Shown piece by piece: positions 19,439-30,341 of a stretch of 64,000 nucleotides of DNA. Made by a program: the position numbers and the translations under genes. Origin of the DNA: Sphingomonas sp. Root241 (GTDB taxonomy: Bacteria > Pseudomonadota > Alphaproteobacteria > Sphingomonadales > Sphingomonadaceae); NCBI RefSeq assembly GCF_001428865.1, contig NZ_LMIV01000001.1, forward strand, positions 1,254,235 to 1,318,234, written 5' to 3'. The notes below the pieces were generated by a model that saw only the letters and a list, made by a program, of their open reading frames with translations, did no database searches and had not been told where the DNA came from. Within the stretch, counting starts at the first letter, position 1. Each line of letters starts with the position of its first letter.

Positions 19439-20110
19439 GTGAGTGCCGGCACGAAATGGGTGATCGCCAGCATCTCGCTCGGCGCGTTGGTACTGATCGC
19501 GGCAATTGTGGCGAGCTGGCCGCTCGCCCGCTTCATGCTCGAGCCGGGCAGGCAGCTGAAATCCTACTACACCCCCTCGCAGAGCATGCGGCCGACACTG
19601 GAAGTGAACGACCGGATTATGCCGCGCGCGGTGCGCCCCGGCGATCTCGCCCGCGGGACGGTTATATTATTCCGGATCGCCGATCAGGTGCGCGTCACGC
19701 GGATCGCGGCGATCGCCGGCGACCGGATCGCGATGCAGGATGGCATCGTGTTCCTCAACGGCAAGCCGATCGCGCAACGGCCAGTCGAACAACTGCAACC
19801 TGCCGAATTCGGTCGGCAGGAACAGCATCTGATCGAGCAATTTCCCGGTGAGGCGAAGCCGCATCTGATCCTCGACTCGGGGCCCGGTCCCGGCGACAAT
19901 GTCGCAGAAGTGATCGTGCCGGTCGGCCATCTGTTCCTCTTGGGCGACAATCGCGACAACAGCGCCGATAGCCGTTATCCCCGCGAGGGCTACGGCATCG
20001 GCATGGTGCCGGAACGCAATGTGTTCGGCGTAGCGGATTTCATTCCCTGGTCGCCGAAGCGGGGCGTCATCGCGCGTCCGCTCGATGCGACCGATGGAGA
20101 CGCCAAATGA
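19439..20110 (+). CDS. lepB: Signal peptidase I-like protein lacking the catalytic lysine
   Basis: 223 residues from GTG 19439. There is one N-terminal membrane segment (residues about 8-30). The serine box YTPSQSMRPTLEVND (nucleophile Ser49) and the late box LLGDNRDNSADSRYP are intact. In the usual lysine box (consensus xxKRvvglPGD) this protein reads VRVTRIAAIAGDRI, so Thr87 replaces the general-base Lys. It may be inactive, use another base, or have a regulatory role; a canonical LepB is expected elsewhere in the genome. Its stop overlaps the gpx start (ATGA). An ATG start at 19397 would overlap the upstream gene. Confidence 0.85.
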   Translation: MSAGTKWVIASISLGALVLIAAIVASWPLARFMLEPGRQLKSYYTPSQSMRPTLEVNDRIMPRAVRPGDLARGTVILFRIADQVRVTRIAAIAGDRIAMQDGIVFLNGKPIAQRPVEQLQPAEFGRQEQHLIEQFPGEAKPHLILDSGPGPGDNVAEVIVPVGHLFLLGDNRDNSADSRYPREGYGIGMVPERNVFGVADFIPWSPKRGVIARPLDATDGDAK

Positions 20111-20586
20111 CCGAAATAACCCAAATCCCGGTCCGCAACGCCGATGGCAGCGAGGCGACGCTGGCGGATCATGCCGGCGAAGTGCTGCTGATCGTCAACA
20201 CCGCTTCGAAATGCGGGTTCACGCCGCAATATGCCGATCTCGAGGCGCTGCAGCGCCAGTACAAGGATGGTGGATTTTCGGTTCTGGGATTCCCGTGCAA
20301 CCAGTTCGGCGGGCAGGAACCGGGGGACGCGGCAGAGATCGCGAACTTCTGTTCGCTCACTTATGACGTGACCTTCCCGGTTTACGCCAAGGTGGACGTC
20401 AACGGTGCGGAGGCGGCGCCGTTGTTCAAGCATCTGAAGAAGGAAGCGCCAGGGCTGCTGGGATCCAAGGCGATCAAGTGGAACTTCACCAAGTTCCTCG
20501 TCGATCGCAGGGGCAAGGTGGTTGATCGCTATGCGCCGACCACTTCGCCCAAGGACATCGCCGGCGATATCGAGAAGTTGCTCTAG
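20107..20586 (+). CDS. Glutathione peroxidase family protein (cysteine type)
   Basis: 159 residues, thioredoxin fold. The peroxidatic Cys36 is in NTASKCGFTPQYADLEALQ. The family block GFSVLGFPCNQFGGQEPGDA and KWNFTKFLVDRRGKVVDRY supply the Gln and Trp/Asn of the active site. It reduces peroxides with thiol reductant; cysteine-type enzymes of this sort often use thioredoxin. Last gene of the lolC-D-GNAT-lepB-gpx run; ATGA overlap with the previous gene. Confidence 0.94.
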   Translation: MTEITQIPVRNADGSEATLADHAGEVLLIVNTASKCGFTPQYADLEALQRQYKDGGFSVLGFPCNQFGGQEPGDAAEIANFCSLTYDVTFPVYAKVDVNGAEAAPLFKHLKKEAPGLLGSKAIKWNFTKFLVDRRGKVVDRYAPTTSPKDIAGDIEKLL

Positions 20587-20590
20587 TCGA

Positions 20591-21013
20591 TCAGTGCGTG
20601 GTCGGCCCGGGCAGGCAGATCACATATTGGCCGTTCTTCTCCATCATTGGCTTTTCGGACTCATCGCCTGCAACGAGCCCGCCCAGCCTGGTGAGCATCG
20701 CGACCATCGAAGTCGCACCGGCGAGCGGCCGGCCGCGTGGGTCGCGGCGCGGGGCGGGTCGGGCGCCCCGCGGCTCGCGACGACGCGGCGGGGCAAGGCG
20801 ATGCAGGCGCTGCGCGACCGAGGACGCGTCGCCGGTGCGGCCGAACTCGCGCCACACCACACGAAAGCCCTGAGGCACCTGCGTCCATTCGCCTGCTTCC
20901 TCGCTGCGGATCAGATCACAGCCGCAGCGATGGCACATGCTGAATTCCAGCCCCTGATTCTGGTGACGCTTGGTCGCGGGTACGTGGTTCATCACGGAGC
21001 AGAGGACGGTCAT
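20591..21013 (-). CDS. Hypothetical protein with a short CxxCxC motif
   Basis: 140 residues from ATG 21013, with AGGAG eleven bases upstream; ATG 20992 is the alternative. Not recognised. The N-terminal part has SMCHRCGCDLIRSEEAGEW, resembling half of a zinc ribbon, followed by TQVPQGFRVVWREFG. The middle is Arg/Pro-rich and low in complexity. The C-terminal 25 residues are EKPMMEKNGQYVICLPGPTT-like. It converges on gpx with only 4 bp between the stops. Function unknown. Confidence 0.65.
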   Translation of the reverse strand: MTVLCSVMNHVPATKRHQNQGLEFSMCHRCGCDLIRSEEAGEWTQVPQGFRVVWREFGRTGDASSVAQRLHRLAPPRRREPRGARPAPRRDPRGRPLAGATSMVAMLTRLGGLVAGDESEKPMMEKNGQYVICLPGPTTH

Positions 21014-21255
21014 CGCGGGCTTCACTCCTGGTTTCGGACCGCGGCTCGCCCAGGACGGGTACACCGCGATCGAAAGGTTGATCGCTGTTAACCATCCTTT
21101 CGGTCAGGTCGGGAGTGAGTCGCCATTCAGGTCGGTCCCCATAAGCGTCTGCCACCAAGGGATTTGTACGGATGTCACCGGTTACTATTTGGAAAGCTGT
21201 GGATAGCGGAGCGCCTGCGTTGGCAAAGCGGCCGGTGCGCGCCTAGGGTATCGCG

Positions 21256-24200
21256 ATGGCGCATTCGGGATTCGTACCGCTCAGGGTCTTCTCCTCCTAC
21301 ACGATGCTTGAAGGCGCGATCGAGCCCAAGGCGATCGCAAAGCGTGCGCGCGAACTGGGCTTTCCCGCGGTAGGGGTTAGCGATCGCAACGGCCTCTACG
21401 CGGCCATGCCCTTCTCGGATGCATGCAAGAAATCGGGCGTGCAGCCGATCGTCGGCACGTTGCTCGCGGTCAAACGCCCCGAGCTGGCCGAAGGCGCGCC
21501 GGTCGCGATCGACTGGCTGGCACTCTATGCGCAGGACGAGGCGGGCTATCTGAACCTGTGCGACCTCGTCTCGATGGCGCATCTCGATCGCCCGATCGAG
21601 GAGGACGCGCATGTCCCGCTCGAAGCATTGAAAGGTCGTACCGAGGGATTGCTGTGTCTCACCGCCGGCGCCGAGGGCGCGTTGGCGCGGCTCTATGCCG
21701 AGGAGCAGGGCAATGCCGCCGAGGCCTATGCCCGCGAGCTCGAAGCATTGTTCCCGGACCGCCTGTACATCGAGATCGTTCGGCGGCTGAACGAAGTCGA
21801 AGGCAAGGCCGAGGCGCGGCTGCTCGATTATGCCTATGCACGCAACCTGCCGCTGGTCGCGACCAACCCTTGCTGCTTCGCCGATGAGAGCTTCCACGAA
21901 GCCCATGACGCGATGCTGTGCATTGCCAATTCCTCGTACATCGCCAGCGACGATCGTCCGCGCAGCTCCCCCGATGCGTGGATGAAGCCCGCGAACGAAA
22001 TGAAGTCGCTGTTCGCCGATCTGCCCGAGGCGATCGCCAACACGCTCGTCGTCGCGCAGCGCTGCGCCTATGCCGCTCCCAAGCGCAAGCCGATCCTCCC
22101 CAGCCTCGCCGGCGACCGCGAAGGCGAGGCCGCGATGCTGCGCGAGCAGGCCCGCGAAGGGCTGGAGATGCGGCTGGCCAAGGCCGGAATCACCGCACCC
22201 GAGGAGCGCCAGCGATATGCCGACCGCCTCGAGTTCGAGCTCGACGTCATCATCCAGATGGGTTTCCCCGGTTATTTCCTGATCGTCGCGGACTTCATCA
22301 AATGGGCCAAGGCGCACGACATCCCGGTCGGCCCTGGCCGCGGCTCGGGTGCGGGCTCGGTGGTTGCCTGGGTGCTGACGATCACCGATCTCGATCCGCT
22401 CAAGCTCGGTCTGCTGTTCGAGCGCTTTCTCAATCCCGAACGCGTGTCGATGCCCGACTTCGACATCGATTTCTGCGAAACCCGCCGCGGCGAGGTGATC
22501 CGCTACGTCCAGGAAAAATACGGCCGCGATACCGTGGCGCAGATCATCACCTTCGGAACGATGAAGGCGCGCGCGGTGCTCAAGGACGTCGGCCGCGTGC
22601 TCCAGATGAGCTATGGCCAGGTCGATCGCCTCGCCAAGCAGATCCCGAACCACCCGACCGACCCCTGGACGCTGGAGCGCACGCTGAACGGCGTCAGCGA
22701 ATTCAACGCCGAGTATAAGAACCACAGCGACGTCCGCCATCTGATCGACCTGTCGATGCGGCTCGAAGGCTTGCCGCGTCACTCGTCGACCCACGCCGCG
22801 GGCGTGGTGATCGGCGATCGCCCGCTCGCCGAGCTCGTCCCGCTCTATCGCGATCCGCGCTCGGACATGCCCGTCACGCAGTTCGACATGAAATATGTCG
22901 AGGCGGCGGGGCTGGTGAAATTCGACTTTCTCGGTCTCAAGACCCTGTCGGTACTCAAAAAGGCCGTCGAACTGCTCGCCGATCGCGGCATCGAAGTCGA
23001 TCTCGACACGCTCAGCTGGGACGATCCCGAAGTCTATGACCTGCTCCAGCGCGGCAACACCGTCGGCGTGTTCCAGCTGGAATCGGAGGGCATGCGGCGC
23101 ACGCTGACGGCGGTGCGGCCGACCAATTTCGGCGACATCATCGCGCTCGTCTCGCTCTATCGCCCGGGGCCGATGGACAACATCCCGAGCTTCGGCCACC
23201 GCAAGGGCGGGCGCGAGGAGATCGTCTATCCGCACGCCTTGCTCGAGCCCATCCTGAACGAGACCTATGGGATCTTCGTCTACCAGGAGCAGGTGATGCA
23301 GGCCGCGCAGGTGCTCGCCGGCTATACGCTGGGCGGCGCCGACATGCTCCGCCGCGCGATGGGCAAGAAGATCAAGGCGGAGATGGACGCCCAGCGCGCG
23401 ATCTTCGTCGAAGGCTGCGGGCGCGTGAACGGCATCAAGCCCGCCAAGGCCAATGAGCTGTTCGACTTGATCGACAAGTTCGCCGGCTACGGCTTCAACA
23501 AGTCGCACGCCGCCGCCTATGCGCTGCTCGCGTATCAGACGGCCTGGCTCAAGACGCACCATCCGCACGAATTCTTCGCCGCGTCGATGGCGTATGACAT
23601 CCACCAGACCGACAAGCTCGCGATCTTCGCCGACGACATGCGCCGGCTGTCGATCGAGTGCCTGCCGCCCGACATCAATACCAGCCTCGCCGATTTCCAC
23701 GTCGAGAAGCACAAGGATGGGCTCGCGGTCCGTTATGCGCTCGGCGCGCTCAAGGGCGTCGGCGAGCGCGCGATGGAGCTGCTGGTCGAGGAACGCGATA
23801 CCAAGGGTCGCTTCCAGTCGCTCGACGATTTCGCCAAGCGCGTCGATCCGCGGCTGCTCAACAAGCGCCAGGTCGAGACGCTCGCCGCCGCGGGCGCATT
23901 CGACGGGATCGAGCCCAACCGTGCGGGTGTCCATGCGGCGGCGGAGACGATCCTTGCGGTGGCCCAACGCACGCATGACAGCCGGACGAGCGGGCAGGGC
24001 GGCCTGTTCGGCGAATCCGAGCCGAGCGGCGGCGCGATCAACTTGCCGCGGAGCGCGCATTGGTCGCTCGCCGACAAGATCGCCGCCGAGAAGGACGCGT
24101 TCGGCTATTATTTCTCGGCGCACCCGCTCGATCGCTATTCGCACCTCGTCCGCAGCCAGGGAGCCCGCGAGATCGCCTCGCTCGGCGAGGTCCAGATCCC

Positions 24201-24735
24201 CGAGGGCGCTCGCATCGGCGCGACAATCGCGGCACTGATCGAAGATGCCCGTTGGCGCACCTCGGCGCGCGGCAACCGCTATCTGATGGCGACGATCTCC
24301 GATCAGAGCGGGCAGGTGCTCACCACCTGCTTCGACGATATTGCGGCCGCGGACATGGAAGAGGCGGCGCGTGCGGGGGGGTGCGCTGTGCTCACCGTCG
24401 AACTCGACAAGCGGCCGGGCGAGGATACGCCGCGCGTGTCGGTCAAGCGCGTCCAGCCGTTCGAGAGCATCGCCAATGTCGCGCGACTGCTGGTCGATCT
24501 GGTCATCGACGACGCGGCTGCGCTGCCCCGCCTCTCGGAGATGATCGGCGATGCTCGCGGCGGACGCTGCACCGTCCGTCTCTGGGCGCCGCTCGGGCCC
24601 GAGGGACAGGCCGAAGTGGTGATCGGCCGCAACTTCCGGATCGATGAGGAGCTGCTTGCGCGGATCGCCGAAATGCCCGGCGTGCGCTCGGCGGAGTTTG
24701 CCAGCACCGCAGCGATGCTCGCGGTAGCCGCCTAA
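21256..24735 (+). CDS. dnaE: DNA polymerase III alpha subunit
   Basis: 1159 residues, replicative C-family polymerase. The N-terminal PHP domain starts SGFVPLRVFSSYTMLEGAIE; the first metal histidines of the consensus HxH are not there (VFSS), so this PHP is degenerate. Polymerase motifs are present: GPGRGSGAGSVVAWVLTITD and MPDFDIDFCETRRGEVIRYV (catalytic aspartates). A tandem HhH region and an OB fold (IGATIAALIEDARWRTSARG) follow. It performs chromosomal replication with the beta clamp and epsilon. Confidence 0.97.
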   Translation: MAHSGFVPLRVFSSYTMLEGAIEPKAIAKRARELGFPAVGVSDRNGLYAAMPFSDACKKSGVQPIVGTLLAVKRPELAEGAPVAIDWLALYAQDEAGYLNLCDLVSMAHLDRPIEEDAHVPLEALKGRTEGLLCLTAGAEGALARLYAEEQGNAAEAYARELEALFPDRLYIEIVRRLNEVEGKAEARLLDYAYARNLPLVATNPCCFADESFHEAHDAMLCIANSSYIASDDRPRSSPDAWMKPANEMKSLFADLPEAIANTLVVAQRCAYAAPKRKPILPSLAGDREGEAAMLREQAREGLEMRLAKAGITAPEERQRYADRLEFELDVIIQMGFPGYFLIVADFIKWAKAHDIPVGPGRGSGAGSVVAWVLTITDLDPLKLGLLFERFLNPERVSMPDFDIDFCETRRGEVIRYVQEKYGRDTVAQIITFGTMKARAVLKDVGRVLQMSYGQVDRLAKQIPNHPTDPWTLERTLNGVSEFNAEYKNHSDVRHLIDLSMRLEGLPRHSSTHAAGVVIGDRPLAELVPLYRDPRSDMPVTQFDMKYVEAAGLVKFDFLGLKTLSVLKKAVELLADRGIEVDLDTLSWDDPEVYDLLQRGNTVGVFQLESEGMRRTLTAVRPTNFGDIIALVSLYRPGPMDNIPSFGHRKGGREEIVYPHALLEPILNETYGIFVYQEQVMQAAQVLAGYTLGGADMLRRAMGKKIKAEMDAQRAIFVEGCGRVNGIKPAKANELFDLIDKFAGYGFNKSHAAAYALLAYQTAWLKTHHPHEFFAASMAYDIHQTDKLAIFADDMRRLSIECLPPDINTSLADFHVEKHKDGLAVRYALGALKGVGERAMELLVEERDTKGRFQSLDDFAKRVDPRLLNKRQVETLAAAGAFDGIEPNRAGVHAAAETILAVAQRTHDSRTSGQGGLFGESEPSGGAINLPRSAHWSLADKIAAEKDAFGYYFSAHPLDRYSHLVRSQGAREIASLGEVQIPEGARIGATIAALIEDARWRTSARGNRYLMATISDQSGQVLTTCFDDIAAADMEEAARAGGCAVLTVELDKRPGEDTPRVSVKRVQPFESIANVARLLVDLVIDDAAALPRLSEMIGDARGGRCTVRLWAPLGPEGQAEVVIGRNFRIDEELLARIAEMPGVRSAEFASTAAMLAVAA

Positions 24736-24860
24736 CTCCCCATCATCCTGGCCTTGTGCCGGAGGTGTGCCGGTAACGATTATTGCTGGCGACCGGTCCT
24801 CTCGACTCACCACACGTTCCAGGCATACCCTCTCCTCAAAAATAAGAGCGGAGAAGAGCG

Positions 24861-26444
24861 ATGCTGGGTGGGATGCAGGATTTCGAGCTGCGCGTGATGC
24901 GTCTGCTCGATCACGCCGCGCGCGAGCATGGGCCGCGCGAGATCGTCACGCGCTGGGCCGACGGCACCGAGACTCGCACGAATTGGGCCGGGATCGCGCA
25001 CGATGCTCGCCGGCTGGCGCAGGCGCTCGAACGGCTCGGGGTGCAGCCCGGTGAACGCGTCGCCACGCTGGCGATGAATCACAGCCGCCACCTCGTGGCG
25101 TGGTACGGAACGATCGGCATGGGCGGTGTCATCCACACGATCAACCCGCGCCTATTCGAGGATCAGCTCGCCTTCGTCGCCAACCATGCCGAGGACCGGG
25201 TGCTGCTGTATGACCGGGCCTTCCAGCCCATCGTTGACAAGCTCAAGCCGCAATGGAGCACGATCCGCCATTATGTCTGCTTCGACGATGGTGCGTTCGA
25301 AACGCTGCTAGACGCCGAAACCGGCGATTATGCCTGGGTCGAGGGCGGCGAGCGTGAGCCGTGCATGCTCTGCTACACCAGCGGCACCACCGGTAATCCC
25401 AAGGGCGTGCTCTACACGCACCGCTCGACCGTGATCCACGCGATCACCGAGCTCCAGCCCGCCGAGTTCGATCTCTCGACCCAATCGGTGGCGATGCCGA
25501 TCGTGCCGATGTTCCACGCAGTCGGCTGGGGTCTGCCCTTCGCCGGCGCTGCGGTGGGCGCGAAGTTTGTCTTCTCGGCGATCAATGAGCCCAAAGTGCT
25601 GTGCGAACTGATGAATCGCGAGAAAGTGACGCACAGCGCAGGCGTGCCGACGGTCTGGTTCGCGATGTTCCAGTATATGGACGCGACCGGCGCGGCGCCC
25701 GAGCACCTGAAGATCGTCACGATTGGCGGCTCGGCGGCGCCGCGCGCGATGATCGAGCGCCTCATGAAGATGGGCATCCGCGTCAATCACGCCTGGGGAA
25801 TGACCGAGACCTCGCCGATCGGCACGATGGGTGCGCCGTCGCCCGATTTCGATCGGCTCAGCTTCGAAGAACAGGTCGATCAGGTCTCGAAACAGGGCAA
25901 GGTGCCGTTCGGAGTCGAGCTGCGCGTGGTCGACGAGGAAGGCGTGGAGCAGCCGCGCGACGGCAAGAGCTCCGGCCGCCTCCAGGTCCGCGGTCCCTGG
26001 ATCATCCGCCAATATTTCGGCGAGGAGCAGCTCGCGGTCGATCCCGACAATTGGTTCGACACCGGCGACGTCGCCGTCCTCCACCCGGACGGGACGATGC
26101 AGATCACCGATCGCGCCAAGGACGTGATCAAATCGGGCGGCGAATGGATCAGCTCGGTCGAGCTGGAGAATGCCGCTGTCGGCTGCGCCGGTGTCGCCGA
26201 GGCGGCGGCGATCGGGGTGTTCCATCCCAAATGGGACGAGCGCCCGATCCTGCTGGTGGTCCGCAAGCCCGATAGCGCTGTGACCGTCGATCAGATTCAA
26301 GCATATCTCGAGAAGCAGGTGGCCAAATGGTGGCTGCCCGACGAGATCCACTTCGTCGAGAGCCTGCCGCACACCGCCACCGGCAAGCTACTCAAGACTG
26401 CGATTCGCGCGCAGTACAAGGACTTCAAGCTGGCCGCGGCCTGA
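24861..26444 (+). CDS. Fatty-acid (medium/long-chain) acyl-CoA synthetase
   Basis: 527 residues, ANL adenylating enzyme. The AMP-binding P-loop is [31 protein letters not shown] and [20 protein letters not shown] are core motifs, and the C-terminal lysine lies in [13 protein letters not shown]. The [14 protein letters not shown] block and overall length resemble AlkK-type fatty acyl-CoA ligases, so activation of a medium- or long-chain fatty acid is likely; the exact chain length cannot be read. It is monocistronic and converges on the M1 peptidase gene. Confidence 0.9.
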   Translation: MLGGMQDFELRVMRLLDHAAREHGPREIVTRWADGTETRTNWAGIAHDARRLAQALERLGVQPGERVATLAMNHSRHLVAWYGTIGMGGVIHTINPRLFEDQLAFVANHAEDRVLLYDRAFQPIVDKLKPQWSTIRHYVCFDDGAFETLLDAETGDYAWVEGGEREPCMLCYTSGTTGNPKGVLYTHRSTVIHAITELQPAEFDLSTQSVAMPIVPMFHAVGWGLPFAGAAVGAKFVFSAINEPKVLCELMNREKVTHSAGVPTVWFAMFQYMDATGAAPEHLKIVTIGGSAAPRAMIERLMKMGIRVNHAWGMTETSPIGTMGAPSPDFDRLSFEEQVDQVSKQGKVPFGVELRVVDEEGVEQPRDGKSSGRLQVRGPWIIRQYFGEEQLAVDPDNWFDTGDVAVLHPDGTMQITDRAKDVIKSGGEWISSVELENAAVGCAGVAEAAAIGVFHPKWDERPILLVVRKPDSAVTVDQIQAYLEKQVAKWWLPDEIHFVESLPHTATGKLLKTAIRAQYKDFKLAAA

Positions 26445-26472
26445 AACCCCCTCGCCCCAAGGGAGAGGGAAA

Positions 26473-29097
26473 CTATCTCCCCAATACCGCCGCGCTGACC
26501 TCGCTCGCCTTCGCGTCCTTGAACCGCGCGCAGTTGCGGATCGCCTCCAGCGCGCGGTCGAGATCGAGCGTGCTGTCGTTGGCGAGTTGCGGACGCAATT
26601 TGGCGTCGACCGCGGTTGCCGCCTCGTTGGTGCACAGCACGTTGAACATCTGCGCGGCACGTGCCGAGAAGATGCCGCCGCCGCCCGCCGCCTTGGAGAA
26701 GGTGTCGAAATTGGTCAGCATATAGTCCGAGGCGATATCGCGCGTCTTCGACGATCCCAGGAAGCTGGAGGTCGCATAGAGCCGGCCGACCTGCGGCAGG
26801 CGCGGATCCTTGAACTCGTTCAGGAACCAGCGCGCGACATCGGGATTGCCCGAATTGCCGATCGCCTGGAACGCGATTTGGCGCAGCATCGGATCCTGTC
26901 CGGCAAGCCCCTTTTCCGCGACGGCCTTCGCCAGCGGCACACCCTTGTCCTCGATGTCCAGCGACAGTGCGAGCTGCCCGAATTGCGGATCGAGCGCCTT
27001 GGCGTCACCGGCCAGATATGCGTCGGCCGCGGCAGTCAGCTTGGCTCGCACGGCGGCGTCGCCCCCGGCGCCGGCGACAAGCTGCACCATGTCGCTGCGC
27101 AGCTTCTTGCGGTCCGGCGTGTCGGATGCATGCGCGCCCGCGGCGGGATCGAAGCCGAGCTGGGCGAGCTTGGGGCCATAGATATCGGCAATCAGCTTGC
27201 GGTAGGCGGGAAGCGCCGCGTCGCTGATCAATCCGCGCCGCAGCATCCCGCGCAGCCGCGTGCCGTTGTCGAGCGCGGCGTTGGAGGCGGGGTGCGCCGC
27301 CATCGCGCGCGCCAGCGCCACCAGCTGCGGATATTTGGCCTTGCCCGCATAGAACGACGCCCAGAGGCTGTCGGTGACGGCCAACGCCTCGCCTTCGGGA
27401 AGCGTCGGTGCGGCCGCGATCAGCGCGTTCCACTCCGCCGGGTCCATGTCGAAGCGATAATAACCCCAGCCGCCCGCATTGGGGACGATCACGCCGTCGC
27501 CCTTCGCCTCGATCGCGCCGCTCGGCTTGTCGAGAAGCGTGCAGCTGCGCACCGCCGCGCGGCGGACGCAGACCGGCAGGATCCATTGGGTGGCGGGCAG
27601 GTTGCTGCCGAAATAGGCATAGCGTGACTGGCTGGCGGTCAATGCATCGCCGTCGCGCTTCAGCGTCACCACCGGCACGCCCTGCTGATCGACGAAGCTC
27701 CTGAGCGACGCCAGCACGCGCGGATCGTGCGCGGCGCTGGCGAGCGAATCGAAGAACTGGTCGGTGGTGGCGTTGCCGTGATGGTAACGCTGCATGTGCA
27801 GCCGTACGCCGTCGCGGAACTTCTCCTCGCCCAGATAGGCGGCGATCATCGCCACCACCTGGCCGCCCTTGCCATAAGTGATCTGGTCGAACGCCGCGTC
27901 GATATTGGCGTCGTTGGTGATCTTCTCGTGGATCGGGCGCCCGGCGCCGAGTGCGTCGATCTGCATCGCGTCGAACGCTTCGTCGATCGCCGAGACGCCG
28001 ATGTTTAGGTCGGGTCGCCACTCGTTGCCGATGCGATAGCCCATCCAGTTGGCGAAGCTCTCGTTGAGCCAGATATCGTCCCACCAGGCTGGCGTGACGA
28101 CATCGCCGAACCATTGGTGCGACAGCTCGTGCGCGACGACCATGCCGAAGGTCTGCTTGTCCTCGGTCGGCGCGTTCTCGTCCAGGAAGAGGATGCCGTC
28201 GCCATAGATGTCGGCGCCCGCATTCTCCATCGCGCCCGGCATCACCGGCGAGCCGATCTGGTCGAGCTTCGGATAGGGAAAGGGTTGGTCGAAATAATGC
28301 TCGAGCAAGGCGACGATCTTCTTGGAGCCCTCGAGCGCATAGGCCATCTGCCCGGCATAGGGCTTGGTGCCGACGATGCGCAGCGGCAGCGGCTTCGGGC
28401 GTTGCGGCGTAGCGGGCACGGCGCCCTGAACGGTGACGAACGGCCCGGTCACGAGCGCGACGAGATAGGTCGGCAGCGGCTCGGTCGGCGCGAAACGGTG
28501 CTTGACCAGCTTGCCCACGGAGAGCGGCTTGCCCTGCTCGGGCGCGTTGCTGACCGCGACGAAGCCGGGCTTCGTGGTCACGCTGACGGTGAAGGGTGTC
28601 TTGTATCCGGGCTGGTCGAACGACGGGAAGGCCGCGCGCGCGTCGATCGATTCGAACTGCGACCAGCTATACCAGTCGTCGCCTACCTTGATCCGGTACA
28701 GCCCCGAGGGCCCGCCTGCGAACGCTGCGTCGTAATCGAACTTGAGCGTCAGCTTGCCCGCAGGAATCGTTCGGCCGAAATCGACTTGCGCCAGTCCGGT
28801 CGGGCTCTTCTGCGTGAAGGTGACAGGCGTCTCGCGCTTGCCGATCTTCACGACGGCCTTCGCCACCTTGAGGTCGCGTCCGTGCATGAAGATCGAGGCT
28901 GCGGGCTGCTTCAGCTCGACGTCGATCTCGGTATGGCCGGAGAAGCGCTCCCGCTCGGGCAGGATCGTCATGTCGAGCCGATAGGCGATCGGCTTCACCG
29001 TATCGGGGAGCTTGCCGGTCGGGAGCGGCGGGGCGGATTGGGCGAGAGCGGAAGCGGGGACAACGAAGGCGCAGAGCGCAAGCAGGAAGACGCGCAT
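26473..29097 (-). CDS. Exported M1 family aminopeptidase
   Basis: 874 residues with a signal peptide ([20 protein letters not shown]). The exopeptidase motif GAMENAG is at residues 288-294 and the zinc site HELSH (323-327) has the third ligand Glu346 in [13 protein letters not shown]. The C-terminal ERAP1-like helical domain runs from about residue 530. It removes N-terminal residues from peptides, here predicted in the periplasm. Its closest-looking relatives are puromycin-sensitive/ERAP-type enzymes rather than E. coli PepN. Confidence 0.95.
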   Translation of the reverse strand: MRVFLLALCAFVVPASALAQSAPPLPTGKLPDTVKPIAYRLDMTILPERERFSGHTEIDVELKQPAASIFMHGRDLKVAKAVVKIGKRETPVTFTQKSPTGLAQVDFGRTIPAGKLTLKFDYDAAFAGGPSGLYRIKVGDDWYSWSQFESIDARAAFPSFDQPGYKTPFTVSVTTKPGFVAVSNAPEQGKPLSVGKLVKHRFAPTEPLPTYLVALVTGPFVTVQGAVPATPQRPKPLPLRIVGTKPYAGQMAYALEGSKKIVALLEHYFDQPFPYPKLDQIGSPVMPGAMENAGADIYGDGILFLDENAPTEDKQTFGMVVAHELSHQWFGDVVTPAWWDDIWLNESFANWMGYRIGNEWRPDLNIGVSAIDEAFDAMQIDALGAGRPIHEKITNDANIDAAFDQITYGKGGQVVAMIAAYLGEEKFRDGVRLHMQRYHHGNATTDQFFDSLASAAHDPRVLASLRSFVDQQGVPVVTLKRDGDALTASQSRYAYFGSNLPATQWILPVCVRRAAVRSCTLLDKPSGAIEAKGDGVIVPNAGGWGYYRFDMDPAEWNALIAAAPTLPEGEALAVTDSLWASFYAGKAKYPQLVALARAMAAHPASNAALDNGTRLRGMLRRGLISDAALPAYRKLIADIYGPKLAQLGFDPAAGAHASDTPDRKKLRSDMVQLVAGAGGDAAVRAKLTAAADAYLAGDAKALDPQFGQLALSLDIEDKGVPLAKAVAEKGLAGQDPMLRQIAFQAIGNSGNPDVARWFLNEFKDPRLPQVGRLYATSSFLGSSKTRDIASDYMLTNFDTFSKAAGGGGIFSARAAQMFNVLCTNEAATAVDAKLRPQLANDSTLDLDRALEAIRNCARFKDAKASEVSAAVLGR

Positions 29098-29219
29098 CGG
29101 GATTCCTTGAAGGGATAAAGACGCTTAAGCGGCGAACTGCTCTAGGGCAATAGCACACCGGAGGCCTTGCGGGCTGCCTGCGCTTGGTTCACCTTCGCAT
29201 GCGCAAAAGAGGACGCTGC

Positions 29220-29954
29220 ATGGATCAGGCGGATGGCGTGACGGTTGGAACCGCAGCGGCGAGCGCGGCGGCGGTGATGTTGCCGGCGCGGCCCGAGCCG
29301 ATCCGGGTTGTCCCGTCCGAGACCGCCGTCGTCGTGATCGACATGCAGAACGCCTATGCCTCGTCCGGCGGCTATGTCGATCAGGCGGGGTTCGACATTT
29401 CGGGCGCGGCGGGGACGATCGACCAAATCTCCAAGGTGCTCGACGTGGCGCGTGGGGCGGGTGTGCAGGTGGTCTATCTGCAGAATGGCTGGGACCCGGA
29501 TTATGTCGAGGCGGGCGGCCCCGGATCGCCCAATTGGCACAAATCCAATGCGCTCAAGACGATGCGCAAGCGTCCCGAACTGGCCGGCCAGCTGCTCGCA
29601 CGCGGCGGCTGGGACTATGATCTGGTCGACGGGCTCAAGCCGCAGCCGGGCGACATCGTCATCGGCAAGACGCGCTATTCGGCCTTCTTCAATTCGCAGC
29701 TCGATTCCGTGCTGCGCTCTCGCGGCATCAAGACGATCGTGTTCGTCGGCATCGCCACCAATGTCTGCGTCGAGAGCACGCTGCGCGATGGCTTCCACCT
29801 CGAATATTTCGGCGTGATGCTCGAGGACGCGACGCACCATCTCGGTCCGCCGATGATGCAGGAGGCGACGGTGTACAATGTCGAGAAATTCTTCGGCTGG
29901 GTGAGCACCACCGCGGATTTCTGCGGCAGCTTCGGCCAGATCCCCAAGGAGTAA
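29220..29954 (+). CDS. rutB: Peroxyureidoacrylate/ureidoacrylate amidohydrolase RutB
   Basis: 244 residues from ATG 29220; a GTG-type start 12 codons earlier is less likely. Isochorismatase-fold hydrolase with the Asp41-Lys150-Cys183 triad ([52 protein letters not shown]). The RutB-specific context [20 protein letters not shown] is present. It releases carbamate from the ring-opened uracil product. First gene of a rutB-rutC-rutD-rutA run. Confidence 0.95.
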   Translation: MDQADGVTVGTAAASAAAVMLPARPEPIRVVPSETAVVVIDMQNAYASSGGYVDQAGFDISGAAGTIDQISKVLDVARGAGVQVVYLQNGWDPDYVEAGGPGSPNWHKSNALKTMRKRPELAGQLLARGGWDYDLVDGLKPQPGDIVIGKTRYSAFFNSQLDSVLRSRGIKTIVFVGIATNVCVESTLRDGFHLEYFGVMLEDATHHLGPPMMQEATVYNVEKFFGWVSTTADFCGSFGQIPKE

Positions 29955-29957
29955 ATA

Positions 29958-30341
29958 ATGCCTTTCGAACCGATCAACCCGCCGCAATTCCCCACTCCGA
30001 TCGCACCCTATTCGGCCGGCGCGAAGGCGGGAAATACGGTCTATGTCTCGGGCGTGCTGGCGCTGGGCGAGGGGGGAGTGGTACTCCATGTCGGCGATGC
30101 TGCCGCGCAGACCCGGCACGTGCTCGACGTGATCAGGATCACGCTGGAGGCCGCGGGAGCAACCCTTGAGGACGTGGCGATGAACCATATCTTCCTCAAG
30201 GATTTGGGCGATTATGCCGCGTTCAATGCGGTCTATGCCGAGTATTTTCCCGGTGCCAAGCCCGCGCGCTATTGCATCAAATGCGATCTGGTGAAGCCCG
30301 ACTGTCTTGTCGAGATCGCCAGCGTGGCGCACATCGGTTGA
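29958..30341 (+). CDS. rutC: RidA-family protein RutC (aminoacrylate handling)
   Basis: 127 residues, YjgF/RidA fold. [20 protein letters not shown] and the conserved Arg in [20 protein letters not shown] mark the family, and position in the rut run supports RutC. In E. coli RutC is thought to promote conversion of 3-aminoacrylate. It starts 3 nt after rutB and ends inside the rutD start (TTGA). Confidence 0.94.
   Translation: MPFEPINPPQFPTPIAPYSAGAKAGNTVYVSGVLALGEGGVVLHVGDAAAQTRHVLDVIRITLEAAGATLEDVAMNHIFLKDLGDYAAFNAVYAEYFPGAKPARYCIKCDLVKPDCLVEIASVAHIG

Noticed and set aside
21175..24813. 1212-codon minus-strand frame opposite dnaE
   Set aside because: Antisense shadow of dnaE; no signal, motif or ribosome site.
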